Counted from the stretch's first letter, positions 1 through 8,392 are shown. The stretch is DNA of 64,000 nt from TMED88 sp964515335 (GCA_964515335.1 CAZETS010000018.1:1-64000), one strand, 5' to 3'. Program-made: numbers and translations. The notes: generated from the letters alone by a model not told the origin.

Positions 1-789
1 CACACCGAGCGACTCGGCCGCCACTGTCTGCTCTTCCACGAGCGACTGAGACCGAAAGGGGCGCCCGCGGAGCCCCTGGTCCTGGACGGCTTCCGCACCT
101 TCGAACACAGCCAGTACTGGCCCTTCGATCTGAACCTCCTCGTCGGCACCTCCCACTACGTCTACGGGTTCGGAGAGGCCGAGCTGCGCAGGAGCGGCAC
201 GATGAGGCCCTCTCAGAAGGCAAAGCGGGCCCGACTCGAAGGCAAGCACGGACGTCCCGCCCCCCAGGCCACCCGGGACAGCGTCAAGGAGCTGGTCGGC
301 CGGATCGTGCCACCCGGGGCCTCGGCGACGATCCACTCGGACGAGCACCAGAGCTACCCGAGGGCTCTGCGGCAGCTCCCGGACCGGACCATCCAGCACG
401 AGACGACCTCGTCGAAGGCGAGCCGGACGACGCAGAACCCGCTGTTCCCGGTGAACCTGGCGGATCTGCTGCTGCGCCACAGCAGTGCGAACCACAAGCG
501 GGAGACGATCGCGTTCTCGAAGCGTCGGCAGGGGGCGCTCTACCGGATGGCGATCTTTGCGGTGTGGCGCAACTACGTGAAGTCGACCTCGGAGAACCGG
601 AGGGATGAGCCTCCGGGGGTGACGATCGGGGTGATCGGGAAGCGGCTCACTGTCCGCAAGATCCTCAAGACCCGATTGGTTCCCCGGAAGCGGGAGCTCT
701 CGCCCTGGCTCGAGCGGTGCTACTGGGGACGGATCCCGACGAGGCGGTTGCCGCAGATCCGGGTCCACGCGGCACGGTTCGCCGTCTAA
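1..789 (+). CDS. DDE-type transposase, 5'-truncated by window edge
   Basis: The frame is open from base 1 to the stop at 787-789, giving 262 visible residues without an N-terminus. The segment reads like the C-terminal two thirds of an IS transposase: an acidic residue in a VLDGF motif (visible residue 29), a second in HSDEHQSYP (residue 114), then the conserved NPLFPVN, RHSSANHKRETIAFSKRRQ and VWRNYVK blocks, with Glu at residue 168 as candidate third catalytic acid. These blocks are familiar from transposases in deltaproteobacterial genomes, though I cannot assign the IS family with certainty (IS1-like or unclassified). The element's right end must lie in 790-868, because an unrelated gene ends at 869 on the other strand; no clear terminal repeat is visible with only one end present. 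Confidence 0.75.
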   Translation, partial: HTERLGRHCLLFHERLRPKGAPAEPLVLDGFRTFEHSQYWPFDLNLLVGTSHYVYGFGEAELRRSGTMRPSQKAKRARLEGKHGRPAPQATRDSVKELVGRIVPPGASATIHSDEHQSYPRALRQLPDRTIQHETTSSKASRTTQNPLFPVNLADLLLRHSSANHKRETIAFSKRRQGALYRMAIFAVWRNYVKSTSENRRDEPPGVTIGVIGKRLTVRKILKTRLVPRKRELSPWLERCYWGRIPTRRLPQIRVHAARFAV

Positions 790-868
790 GCGCCGAAACC
801 CACCGCGAATCGACAACTTCGAGTGGTCTTGGGCCCAATCTTCGAGCCACTTCTCATCCCCTGAACGG

Positions 869-1735
869 TTAGTGGCGCAGCGCGCTCGCGGTGCCCAGCG
901 CGACGCGGGTGCCGTCGTCCTTCTCGACCCAGACGTCGCAGTGGACCCGTTCGGCGGTGCCCTCGTGGACGCTCTCGCGGACCTTGCCTCGAGCGACGAT
1001 GTGTTCGTCCACCCAGAGCACATTGGTCAGCTTGACTGACATCTTGCCGCCGCTGAGCCAGCCCTCGCCGAAGGCCCGGTGCATGACCTCGGAGACGAAG
1101 CAGGTCGACATCATCCCCTGCACGACGATGTTCGGGAAGCCGAGCTTCTTTGCCTGCTCGCGGTCGGTGTGGTAGTTGCGGCCCGGGCCCGAGAACATCC
1201 AGCAGGTGCGCTCGTCGATGGTCTTCTCGACGGTGCCGAGAGCGGGCCCGGTCGCGGTGGGGAAGGGCGGGCGAGGCTTCTTCTTGGCAGCGCTCCCGCC
1301 GTCGACCACGTACTCGCCCTCGTCGGGCTTCGTGAGGCCCTCCGGGAGGAAGGACTGGTGGGTGCGGCTGCGGACCAGCAAAGCGTGGGTCGCCTCGTCG
1401 AAGAGGTCCGTCTCGTTCACCACGTAGAGCCGGCCACGCTTCGAGTAGCGGTCGACGATGGTCGAGACGCTGCGGACGGCGCCGCCTACCGGAACGGGCG
1501 CGAACATCTCCCAGTCCTGCTGGGCGTGCAGGTTGCCGAAGAGGTTCTTCAAGTACCACTCGCCGAGGAACTTGTAGCACTCGGAGTGGTGGAGCAGCGG
1601 CGGGGCGGCGTCGCCGTAGTCGGCTGCGCGACCGCAGAGGGCATCACAGTAGAAGGCGACGACCTCGGGCGTGACGTCGTAGCGGTTCGAGCCGCAGAAG
1701 CGACCGACGTGGGCAGGCTGACCGAGAAGATTCAT
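869..1735 (-). CDS. MaoC-like double hot-dog dehydratase / enoyl-CoA hydratase
   Basis: A 288-residue protein with two hot-dog-like halves: an N-terminal FAS1-dehydratase-like part (residues ~20-135, containing the HHSECYKFLGEWYLKNLFG region and PVPVGGAV) and a C-terminal MaoC part (residues ~160-285, with FSGPGRNYHTD and NIVVQGMMSTCFVSEV). Such proteins hydrate or dehydrate acyl-CoA thioesters in fatty-acid or side-chain degradation. The start ATG has the strong ribosome site GGAGGT ten bases upstream, and a TATAGT hexamer lies about 20 bases before it. The acyl-CoA metabolism theme continues in the neighbouring thioesterase and acyl-CoA dehydrogenases. Exact substrate unknown. Confidence 0.8.
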   Translation of the reverse strand: MNLLGQPAHVGRFCGSNRYDVTPEVVAFYCDALCGRAADYGDAAPPLLHHSECYKFLGEWYLKNLFGNLHAQQDWEMFAPVPVGGAVRSVSTIVDRYSKRGRLYVVNETDLFDEATHALLVRSRTHQSFLPEGLTKPDEGEYVVDGGSAAKKKPRPPFPTATGPALGTVEKTIDERTCWMFSGPGRNYHTDREQAKKLGFPNIVVQGMMSTCFVSEVMHRAFGEGWLSGGKMSVKLTNVLWVDEHIVARGKVRESVHEGTAERVHCDVWVEKDDGTRVALGTASALRH

Positions 1736-1755
1736 GGATGGGACCTCCGCGCTCG

Positions 1756-1761
1756 ACTATA
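1756..1761 (-). promoter_or_regulatory. -10 hexamer TATAGT for the MaoC-like gene
   Basis: On the minus strand this reads TATAGT, five of six matches to the sigma-70 -10 consensus, placing transcription start near 1749 and leaving a short leader that holds GGAGGT. No convincing -35 box is visible. Confidence 0.45.
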
Positions 1762-1856
1762 GCGGCGATGCTCCGAGCGAGTTCGAGAGCCGTGGCTGCG
1801 CGCTCTCTCGAGCAGGGGTTGCCAGCGCCCGGGCCGGGTGCTCTCATCCTTCGCCG

Positions 1857-2516
1857 ATGAGCTCCGACGACTCGATCGATGACGCGCAGGAGAGGGCGCA
1901 GTTCGCTCTCGCGGAGGCGACGCGGCGCGTGATTGCCGAGGTGCGCGCGACGCGTGCGCCCGTCGAGGTGCTCGAGGAGGCGCGGCGCGCGCTCGAGCAG
2001 GCGGCGGCGCGGCTCGAGCCGCATCGGTACGAGGGCGGATACGCCCAGGCCGACCTGCTGGGCGGCGTCGGTCGCTTCGAGCAGACCGACGATCCCATGG
2101 AGTACTTCCCGTACAGCCCCTTCGTCGGCCGCGGAAACCCGATCTCGCTGCCGGTCGAGTTCGTGGTGGACGACGGCATCGTGCGCGGCCGCGCGACCTT
2201 CACGCCGCCGTTCTGTGGGCCGCCCAACCACGTGCACGGTGGTGTGGTGGCGGCGGTCTTCGACGAGTTGCTCGGCACCGTCAACGTCGTCAACGGGCTC
2301 GGCGCAATGACGGGGACGCTGACCGTCCGCTACCGCAAGCCGACGCCGCTCCTCGAGGAGATCCGCATGGAGGGGCGCCCGGCCGGCGTCGACGGCCGCA
2401 AGGTCTACGCCGAGGGCACCATGTGGTGCGGCGAGACGCTGCTCGCCGAGGCCGAGGGCGTGTTCGTGCGCGTCGGCGACTGGACGCGCGACGAACTCTT
2501 CGGCTCGGGCACCTGA
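1857..2516 (+). CDS. PaaI-family acyl-CoA thioesterase (hot-dog fold)
   Basis: A 219-residue protein if started at the ATG at 1857. The first ~95 residues are a charged helical extension; the C-terminal half is a PaaI-type hot-dog domain with CGPPNHVHGGVVAAVFDELLG, the region where this family carries its active-site glycine/acidic pair, followed by TGTLTVRYRKPTPL. It is expected to hydrolyse acyl-CoA thioesters in the cytoplasm. A longer reading from 1734 would overlap the divergent MaoC gene start and lacks similarity, so I prefer 1857, which has no Shine-Dalgarno sequence but has CATCCT six bases upstream, matching the leaderless pattern seen elsewhere in the window. Confidence 0.78.
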   Translation: MSSDDSIDDAQERAQFALAEATRRVIAEVRATRAPVEVLEEARRALEQAAARLEPHRYEGGYAQADLLGGVGRFEQTDDPMEYFPYSPFVGRGNPISLPVEFVVDDGIVRGRATFTPPFCGPPNHVHGGVVAAVFDELLGTVNVVNGLGAMTGTLTVRYRKPTPLLEEIRMEGRPAGVDGRKVYAEGTMWCGETLLAEAEGVFVRVGDWTRDELFGSGT

Positions 2517-2527
2517 GCGCCGGCGGG

Positions 2528-3514
2528 CTACGACGGGCCGCGCAGGCGAGGCAGTACGCTGCTCGCGAGCAGCTCGAGGCTCGGCCAGGCCAGCTCGGGA
2601 GGCAGGCCGCCGCAGAGCGGCACGGCGACGAAGATGCCGTTGGCTCGCACGTGCTCGACGGCCTCGTCCGGCGTCATGATGCGGTAGATGCCTTCGTTGG
2701 CGCGTAGCTGCTCGATGCTGTCGGCGAGCTGCCCGGTCACGCGCGCCTGGTCGGGGCCCATCCAGCTCGCGTACATCTTCGCGTCGTGCAGCAGGTGTGG
2801 GCCCATCTCCGCCCAGGCGCGATCCGGGTCCTCGGCGACGAAGCCCGCGGTCACGGCGCCGGGCGGCGGGTTGACGAAGAACCCGGGCTCACGGCCGAGC
2901 CGCTCGCACTCTTCACGGTAGACACTCTCGAGGTTCGGGTTCACGCCGCCCGCGATCATGCCGAGCCCGTAGCGGGCGGCGCGCCGCGCGGCCACCGGCG
3001 AGTTGCCGCCCATCAGCAGGGCGGGGCCGCCGGGGGTGATGGGTCGGGGGGTGACGCGGGCCGGCCGGCCTTCGAACTCGAAGGGCTCGCCCGTCCAGGC
3101 TTCGCGCAGGGCGTCGAGACACGCCTCCATGCGGCGACCGCGCCCCGCGAAGGAGTGTCCGAACATCGCGTACTCGTCGGGCCGATAGCCGACCGCCACC
3201 ACGTACGAAACACGCCCGGCGCTCGTGATGTCGAGCACGGCCATCTGCTCGGCGAGCTCGATGGGATCGTGGAGGGGCAAGACGAGCGCCGCGACCTGGA
3301 TCGGGATGCGCTGCGTCCGCGCGGCCATCGCGGACGCGAGCAGCAGGGGCGAGGGCAGGTAGCCGTCGCCGACGCCGTGGTGCTCGGAGACGACGAGCTG
3401 CACGCCTCCGTTGCGCTCGGCCCACTCGGCCATCTCGAGCGCCGCGGCGTAGAGGCTCTCGATCGGCGCCGGGCCCCACTCGGGTGCCCGCATGTCGAAG
3501 CGCAGCAGGAACAC
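2528..3514 (-). CDS. LLM-class flavin-dependent monooxygenase (luciferase-like)
   Basis: A 328-residue TIM-barrel-type protein of the bacterial luciferase-like family. Visible family hallmarks are VVSEHHGVGDGYLPSPLLL near residue 42, the DITSAGRVSYVVAVGYRPDEYAMFG segment (flavin/substrate loop) near residue 95 and LLMGGNSPVAARRAARYG near residue 165. These enzymes use FMN or F420 to oxidise an organic substrate; cofactor and substrate cannot be read from sequence. Start is GTG at 3512-3514 with GGAGG ten bases upstream on the minus strand. It converges with the thioesterase gene, the stop codons being only 11 bases apart. No partner reductase is adjacent. Confidence 0.85.
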   Translation of the reverse strand: MFLLRFDMRAPEWGPAPIESLYAAALEMAEWAERNGGVQLVVSEHHGVGDGYLPSPLLLASAMAARTQRIPIQVAALVLPLHDPIELAEQMAVLDITSAGRVSYVVAVGYRPDEYAMFGHSFAGRGRRMEACLDALREAWTGEPFEFEGRPARVTPRPITPGGPALLMGGNSPVAARRAARYGLGMIAGGVNPNLESVYREECERLGREPGFFVNPPPGAVTAGFVAEDPDRAWAEMGPHLLHDAKMYASWMGPDQARVTGQLADSIEQLRANEGIYRIMTPDEAVEHVRANGIFVAVPLCGGLPPELAWPSLELLASSVLPRLRGPS

Positions 3515-3767
3515 GGGTCGGCGTCCTCCATTGGTGGGGTCGAGGCGCGGAGCTACACCTCGGCGGCGCGCAGCTTGGCGGCAACTCGTGCGCAGTCCGC
3601 CGGGTCGCCTTGACGAGTCTCTTGGCTCCGTGATAGAAAGCTTTCAGTCCCTGCGGAACCGTATCGGATCGAAAGTGTTTTTCGCGGCGGGCGGAAGTGA
3701 GCCGCAGCAAGCCGCACGTAGCGACGCGACCGGGTCCGCGCGTAGATCACGCGGCGGCCCACTCTGG

Positions 3768-3799
3768 CGTTTCGGCGTTTTGGCATTTTGGCATTTTGG
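3768..3799 (+). repeat. Octanucleotide tandem array (4 copies)
   Basis: Four contiguous 8-bp units: CGTTTCGG, CGTTTTGG, CATTTTGG, CATTTTGG. The array is AT-rich against its surroundings and ends 7 bases before the ATG at 3807, so copy-number change would alter the distance between any upstream promoter or leader and the start codon. Confidence 0.9.
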
Positions 3800-3806
3800 A
3801 GAGTCG

Positions 3807-4082
3807 ATGATGAGGATTCGGACCTTGATTGCGTTGGCGATGTTCTTGCCCGGCGCCGCCTGCGCCGGAGCGAAGGAACCCCAGTCCGGCGAGGCGAGCG
3901 TCGCCGCGGCCGCTCGCACGGTCGATTGTCCCGCCCTCACGCAGGAGAAGTATCCCTTTCTGCGCTGCACGACCGACGCGACGGGGCAGGTCGTATTCGC
4001 CGGCGGGCCCGACCGGATCGAGGGCAGCCGCTTGCCGGCTCTCGATTCGTTCACCGAGAGTGACGACTACTTGGGAAACTGA
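3807..4082 (+). CDS. Small exported protein of unknown function
   Basis: A 91-residue protein beginning Met-Met-Arg-Ile-Arg with a hydrophobic signal sequence (LIALAMFLPGAACAG), cleavable after Ala or possibly lipid-modified at the Cys near residue 19, although the -3 position (Gly) is a poor lipobox. The mature part has two further Cys residues (in DCPAL and LRCTT), which could form a disulfide. I do not recognise a domain. The start at 3807 was chosen because it begins the signal peptide; a weak GAG purine run lies between the octamer array and the ATG. Function unknown. Confidence 0.6.
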   Translation: MMRIRTLIALAMFLPGAACAGAKEPQSGEASVAAAARTVDCPALTQEKYPFLRCTTDATGQVVFAGGPDRIEGSRLPALDSFTESDDYLGN

Positions 4083-4308
4083 GCGCGCGCGTGTCGCCGT
4101 GACGACACGCTCCGCCCGGCGCTTCAGTGCCACCGCGAATTTCGGGCCGCGCAAGCGTGAAAACGCTCGCCCGGCGCCCGCCCAGCGCGCGCTCGCGTCG
4201 CGATTCGGAGCTACCCTGCCGGCCGCCACGCGCTCGGCGCCCGTTCGTTGAGTCAGCGGGCGAGCACGAGCACCGTGCCGAGTGAACGCGCCAGGGAGAG
4301 TTGCACCG

Positions 4309-5388
4309 TTGGACTTCGGGCTGAGCGAAGAGCAGAAGCTGCTGCAGCAGACGCTGCGTGGCTTCGTCGAGAACGAGTGCCCGGCTTCACGGGTGCGCGA
4401 GCTGTTCGACGCCGGGCAGGGGCACGATCCCGCGCTCTGGCAGGCACTCGCCGAGATGGGCGTCGCGGGCCTCGTCGTTCCCGAAGCCTTCGGCGGCGCC
4501 GGGCTGGAGGTGCTCGATCTCGCTCTCGTGTGCGAAGTGCTCGGTGGGGGGGCGGTCCCGACACCGCTGCTCGGTCACGCCCTGGCCACGCTCGCGCTGG
4601 CCGAAGGCGGCAGCGAGGCGCTGAAGCAGAAGTGGCTGCCGAGGCTGGCCGACGGCTCGGCGATCGCGACGGTCGCCCTGGCCGAAGAGGGAAGTGGCTG
4701 GGAGCCCGAAGTGTGGCGCACCACGGTAAGCGGAGCGGCGCTCGCGGGCAGCAAGCACTACGTCCCGCACGCGCACCTCGCCGATCTGCTCGTGGTGGGC
4801 GTCGAGGGCGGCGGGCTGGCCCTGGTCGAAGGGGTGGCGCCCGGTGTCAAGCTCGAGGCGCAGCAAGGCGTCGACCGCTCGCGGCCGATCTTTCGCGTCG
4901 ACTTCGACGGTGCCGCCTGCGAGCTGCTCACCGCCGACCCGCGGCTGGCGGGCCGGGTTCGGGACGCGGGGCTCTCGTTGCTCGCCGCGGACGCCTTCGG
5001 CGCCGCGGCCCGGCTCGTCGACATCACCGTCGAGTACGCGAAGACCCGCGATCAGTTCGGCCGGAAGATCGCCGAGTTCCAGGCCGTCAAGCATCAGCTC
5101 GCGCGCCTCGGTCTCGCGATCGAGCCGACGCGCGGCATGTGGTGGCACGCCGCCTACGCGGTCGATCACCTGCCCGACGAGGCAGAGCGGGCACCGGCCC
5201 TCGCCAAGTCGCACATCACGGATCGCGCCGTCGAGGTCGGGCGCGGGGCGGTCGAGCTGCACGGTGGCCTCGGCTTCACCTGGGAGTGTGATGTGCAGAT
5301 CTGGCTCAAGCGCGTGATGTTCGACCGCGCATTCCTCGGGACGCCCGAAGCGCTGCGCGAGCGCTGCGCCGTGCTGGCGGGTTGGTGA
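4309..5388 (+). CDS. Acyl-CoA dehydrogenase family protein (first of a pair)
   Basis: A 359-residue flavoprotein homologue, starting MDFGLSEEQKLLQQTLRGF, the usual ACAD N-terminus, from a TTG codon preceded by GGGAGAG; an in-frame GTG at 4282 is the alternative. N-terminal helices, a shortened beta domain and a C-terminal helical domain with VELHGGLGFTWECD (family motif HGG.GFTWE) are visible. The C-terminal segment DRAFLGTPEALRER lacks the YEGT-E pattern that carries the usual catalytic Glu. It is followed after six bases by a second ACAD; such unequal pairs form mixed tetramers in steroid and long-side-chain catabolism (FadE28/FadE29-like). A TACCCT hexamer at 4212-4217 is a possible -10. 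Confidence 0.85.
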   Translation: MDFGLSEEQKLLQQTLRGFVENECPASRVRELFDAGQGHDPALWQALAEMGVAGLVVPEAFGGAGLEVLDLALVCEVLGGGAVPTPLLGHALATLALAEGGSEALKQKWLPRLADGSAIATVALAEEGSGWEPEVWRTTVSGAALAGSKHYVPHAHLADLLVVGVEGGGLALVEGVAPGVKLEAQQGVDRSRPIFRVDFDGAACELLTADPRLAGRVRDAGLSLLAADAFGAAARLVDITVEYAKTRDQFGRKIAEFQAVKHQLARLGLAIEPTRGMWWHAAYAVDHLPDEAERAPALAKSHITDRAVEVGRGAVELHGGLGFTWECDVQIWLKRVMFDRAFLGTPEALRERCAVLAGW

Positions 5389-5394
5389 GAGGCG

Positions 5395-6606
5395 ATGGAT
5401 CTCGAGTACAGCGAGGCGTACCGCGCCTACCGGGACGAGGTCAGGCGCTTCCTGGCCGGCTGGCCGCTCACCGGCGACGAGGCGAAGCTTCCCCGGGACG
5501 AGCAGGAGGCGATCTTCCGTCAGCGGGGCGTCGAGGCGGGCTTCGTCTACCGCACGATCCCGAAGGCGTTCGGCGGGGCGGGCCAGGAGCCCGACGAGCT
5601 GAAGGATCAGATCGTCGTCGAGGAGTTCCACAAGGCCGACGCGCCGGGTGATCTGCGCAGCCAGGGAGCGGGTCTACTCGCTCCGACCCTGCTCGAGTTC
5701 GGCACCGAGGAACAGAAGCGCCGCTTCGTCCCCAAGGCGCTGAGCGGCGAGGAGAGCTGGTGCCAGGGCTACAGCGAGCCCGGCTCGGGAAGCGACCTCG
5801 CTTCGCTCTCCTGCACGGGCCGGGAGGACGGTGAAGACTTCGTACTGAACGGGCAGAAGATCTGGACGAGCAACGCCGACGAGGCGGACTGGATGTTCGG
5901 CCTGTTTCGCACCGAGCCCGACCAGTCGAAGCACGGCGGCATCTCCTATCTGCTCGTCGACATGAGGACGCCTGGCATCGATGTGCGTCCCCTGACGACG
6001 CTGACCGGAGGGCTCGAGTTCAACGAGGTGTTCTTCGACGACGTCCGTGTCCCGATGGCCAACCTGGTGGGCCGCCGCGGTGAGGGCTGGGCAGTCTCGC
6101 GGGCCACGCTGATCCACGAGCGCAACCTGATCGGCAACCCCAACATGCTGCGCGACACGTGGAACGATCTCGTCGAGCTCGCCCGTCGGACCGATCGAGG
6201 CGGCCGACCGGCCATCGAGGACCCCCACGTCAGGCAGAGACTGGTCGAGATCGAGGGCTACGTGCGTGCGCAGAAGACCTCGACCATGCTGCAGTTCACC
6301 GCGCAGCTGCGGGGCGAGATGCTCGAGGTCATGCGCCCCATGATGATGAACAAGCTCTACAGCACCGACACCACCCAGCGCATTGTCGAGTGTGCCTACG
6401 ACCTGCTCGGCGCCGACGGACTGCTCGCGCCCGGCGACGAGGACATCGCGGGCTGGTTGCGCAACACCACCGCGACCGGCTGGGTGGAGGCGTACCTCTT
6501 CTCGCTCGGGCCGGCGATCGCCGGCGGCGCCAGCAACATACAGCTGAACATCATCGGCGAGCGCGGATACGGCCTGCCGCGCGACCCGAAGCCGCCCTCC
6601 GCCTGA
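5395..6606 (+). CDS. Acyl-CoA dehydrogenase family protein (second of a pair)
   Basis: A 403-residue ACAD with the FAD/substrate-binding middle domain clearly visible: CQGYSEPGSGSDLASL near residue 125 and GQKIWTSNADEADWMF near residue 155. The C-terminus reads AIAGGASNIQLNIIGERGYGLPR, again without the usual catalytic Glu, which in heteromeric ACADs is supplied elsewhere or by only one partner. It starts six bases after the stop of the upstream ACAD and should be cotranscribed with it. Expected reaction: alpha,beta-dehydrogenation of an acyl-CoA, electrons passing to ETF. The substrate is unknown; no ETF or thiolase is adjacent. Confidence 0.88.
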   Translation: MDLEYSEAYRAYRDEVRRFLAGWPLTGDEAKLPRDEQEAIFRQRGVEAGFVYRTIPKAFGGAGQEPDELKDQIVVEEFHKADAPGDLRSQGAGLLAPTLLEFGTEEQKRRFVPKALSGEESWCQGYSEPGSGSDLASLSCTGREDGEDFVLNGQKIWTSNADEADWMFGLFRTEPDQSKHGGISYLLVDMRTPGIDVRPLTTLTGGLEFNEVFFDDVRVPMANLVGRRGEGWAVSRATLIHERNLIGNPNMLRDTWNDLVELARRTDRGGRPAIEDPHVRQRLVEIEGYVRAQKTSTMLQFTAQLRGEMLEVMRPMMMNKLYSTDTTQRIVECAYDLLGADGLLAPGDEDIAGWLRNTTATGWVEAYLFSLGPAIAGGASNIQLNIIGERGYGLPRDPKPPSA

Positions 6607-6616
6607 AGGTCCGTGG

Positions 6617-7180
6617 CTACGATTCGTCCGCGCCGAGGCGGAGCGATGCGAAGTAGCGGTCGACCTCCTCGCCGCTGATCGCGGGGGTCACCTCCGCCCA
6701 GATGATGTACAGGCGGTTCTTCACGAAGAACATCCGAGCCCGACCGCGCAGGGCGGGGCGGCCAGCCTGGGCGGGGATGTCGTAGACCAACTCGCGCGCC
6801 GGCCGCCCGAAGGCTTCGCTCTGGTCGTACGACACTTCGGTGGCGTTCGAATCCTCGATGAAGCCGTCGCGCGCGGAGTCGAAGATCTGCGCGTTGGAGG
6901 TGACCCACATCGCGACACGGGGCAGGTCTGTGTGGTTGAGCCCGAAGGCGTCGTCGCCGACCCGCGCCGTGTAGACCGTGCTCACGAAGTCCGAGATCGG
7001 GAACCAGCGTTCCTTGCGCTCGGTCGTCGGCTCGGCGGGCATCTCCACCCGGAACGCCGAGTCCGGTGGGACGAAGGGCTGCCAGCCGTCGAGCGAGTGG
7101 GCGATCGGCGTGACGAAGGCGACGGCTGCGACCAGGGCCGTTGCTGCGACGGTGGTCCCGGGCGAGGGCTGCATCGACAT
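6617..7180 (-). CDS. Conserved exported protein of unknown function
   Basis: A 187-residue protein starting at the ATG at 7180 with GGAGA eight bases upstream; a longer in-frame reading to 7285 is proline/arginine-rich and unlikely. Residues ~8-30 form a signal sequence or membrane anchor (TTVAATALVAAVAFVTPIA). The mature domain begins GWQPFVPPDSAFRVEMPAEPT, a phrase common in exported proteins whose repeat unit starts with F-x-V-x-x-P-x-x-P, and ends with FVKNRLYIIWAEVTP. No enzyme motif is visible. It is convergent with the ACAD pair, stops 10 bases apart, so it is not part of that operon. Confidence 0.6.
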   Translation of the reverse strand: MSMQPSPGTTVAATALVAAVAFVTPIAHSLDGWQPFVPPDSAFRVEMPAEPTTERKERWFPISDFVSTVYTARVGDDAFGLNHTDLPRVAMWVTSNAQIFDSARDGFIEDSNATEVSYDQSEAFGRPARELVYDIPAQAGRPALRGRARMFFVKNRLYIIWAEVTPAISGEEVDRYFASLRLGADES

Positions 7181-7487
7181 GACGGTCTCCACGGGAGATG
7201 CGCCCCGGGGCGCTGCGTCCGGCCGCGCCGAACGCGGGTGCGGCGGACTGCTGAGCGGCGGTCCGGCCGCCCGGGGGCGCACCATAGCCTGGGGGTGGAT
7301 CGGGAGGAAGTCGCGTCGTGGCGCTGCGTTGGCGTTACGAGTTGCGGCTCGGTTGAGGGCTGCCCCGGAGGGAAAATCGCGGAGGTCGTCGATTCATCGC
7401 GCCACCACTGGGAGGAATCGGCCACATAACTATCAGTCGGCCGTAAGGCTGGCGACTGGGGAGGGACGACGCGAGGAGATCGTTGCG
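7181..7487. other. Divergent intergenic region before the sigma factor
   Basis: About 300 bases between an exported-protein gene (minus strand) and the sigma-factor gene. Apart from an AT-rich TAACTAT at 7427-7433, a possible -10 for the sigma gene, and GAGGAG at 7473-7478, nothing recognisable is present. Confidence 0.35.
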
Positions 7488-8111
7488 TTGGCCCGATGCA
7501 TACCTGAATCCGAGACCCCGCTCAGCCCCGCAGCCCTGCGTGAGCTGAGCGACGCCGAACTGCTGGAAGGACTGCGCACCGGCAGCGAGGCGCACTTCAA
7601 CACGCTCTACGATCGCTATTTCGCCCGTATCTACGCCTTCGTGCACGGGCGCATCCGAAGCCACTCGGACGCGGAGGAGATCACCCAGGAGACTTTCGTC
7701 TCGGTCTTCAAGTCGATCGAGAACTATCGCGGCCAGTCGTCGCTGCTCTCGTGGATGTTCGGCATCGCGAAGAATCTCTCGAACAATGCCATCCGGCGAG
7801 CCAAGAGCCAGCGCGAGAAGCTCGAGACCGTCGACCCGCAGCACTTCGTACCGGGCCCGGCTTTCGGTCGCGGAGCGCCGGACGAAGAACTCGGCTTCCA
7901 CCGCTACGCGAGCGCGGTCCGCGACCAGATGGGGTCGATGCCCGAGTGGCAGCAGCGCATCTTCGAGATGCGTCACCTCGAGAACATGTCGATCCCCGAG
8001 ATCGCGCGGCGCACGCAGCGGTCGAACGACGCGGTCCGCTCGAGCCTGTACCGCGTGAAGCGGATGATGCTCGAGGTCGCCGAGTCGGGCCGCGGGATTT
8101 CGCTCGAGTGA
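7488..8111 (+). CDS. ECF-like RNA polymerase sigma factor
   Basis: About 207 residues if translation begins at the TTG at 7488, nine bases after GAGGAG; the frame is open much further upstream but without similarity. Region 2 is clear (FNTLYDRYFARIYAFVHGRI, then EEITQETFVSVFKSI and GQSSLLSWMFGIAKNL), as is region 4 with its helix-turn-helix (MPEWQQRIFEMRHLENMSIPEIAR then SNDAVRSSLYRVKRMML). There is no region 1 or 3, so this is group-4-type. It should redirect RNA polymerase to a dedicated promoter set. The stop overlaps the start of a small gene by 4 nt, the usual position of an anti-sigma factor. Confidence 0.88.
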   Translation: MARCIPESETPLSPAALRELSDAELLEGLRTGSEAHFNTLYDRYFARIYAFVHGRIRSHSDAEEITQETFVSVFKSIENYRGQSSLLSWMFGIAKNLSNNAIRRAKSQREKLETVDPQHFVPGPAFGRGAPDEELGFHRYASAVRDQMGSMPEWQQRIFEMRHLENMSIPEIARRTQRSNDAVRSSLYRVKRMMLEVAESGRGISLE

Positions 8112-8392
8112 CCCGCTCTCGCAGACGTTTCGACCGGTCGATCCGGTCGACCGGCCCGTCCCGTGCTCGCAGCGTGGTGGATCGCCACGCCACGGACACC
8201 GCCGAGGCGGTTGCGTTGCTCGACGCTGGAAGCTTCGGCACGCACGAGCTCGCCGAGATCGAGGACTTCCTCGAGGGCGACGGGCCGATGCGCGACAGCG
8301 ACGCCGACTTCCGTGAGCGCCTGCGCCGCGACCTGTGGTGGGACCTGCTCGTGCGGCGCGCGGGCGTTCGCGGCCGTCTGCCGACCGCCTGA
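8108..8392 (+). CDS. Small protein coupled to the sigma factor, possible sigma regulator
   Basis: A 94-residue protein starting at a GTG whose GTGA overlaps the sigma-factor stop. The N-terminus is strongly basic (RSRRRFDRSIRSTGPSRARS); the rest is acidic and helical (ELAEIEDFLEGDGPMRDSDADFRERLRRDLWWDLLVRR). There is no zinc-binding HxxxCxxC motif and no membrane segment, so it is not a ZAS-domain or transmembrane anti-sigma factor. The position and the ADFRERLRRDLWWDLL helix, like the first helix of putative zinc-finger proteins that partner ECF factors, suggest a regulatory partner; this is inference only. Confidence 0.55.
   Translation: MTRSRRRFDRSIRSTGPSRARSVVDRHATDTAEAVALLDAGSFGTHELAEIEDFLEGDGPMRDSDADFRERLRRDLWWDLLVRRAGVRGRLPTA

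Noticed and set aside
829..838. TTGGGCCCAA palindrome after the transposase
   Set aside because: A 10-bp palindrome of G/C-rich sequence is expected by chance; only one end of the IS is in the window, so no terminal repeat can be confirmed.
3553..3786. Minus-strand 77-codon frame before the luciferase-like gene
   Set aside because: Its first half is arginine-rich and antisense to the octamer array; only the last ~18 residues look protein-like. Not enough to call a gene or a relic.
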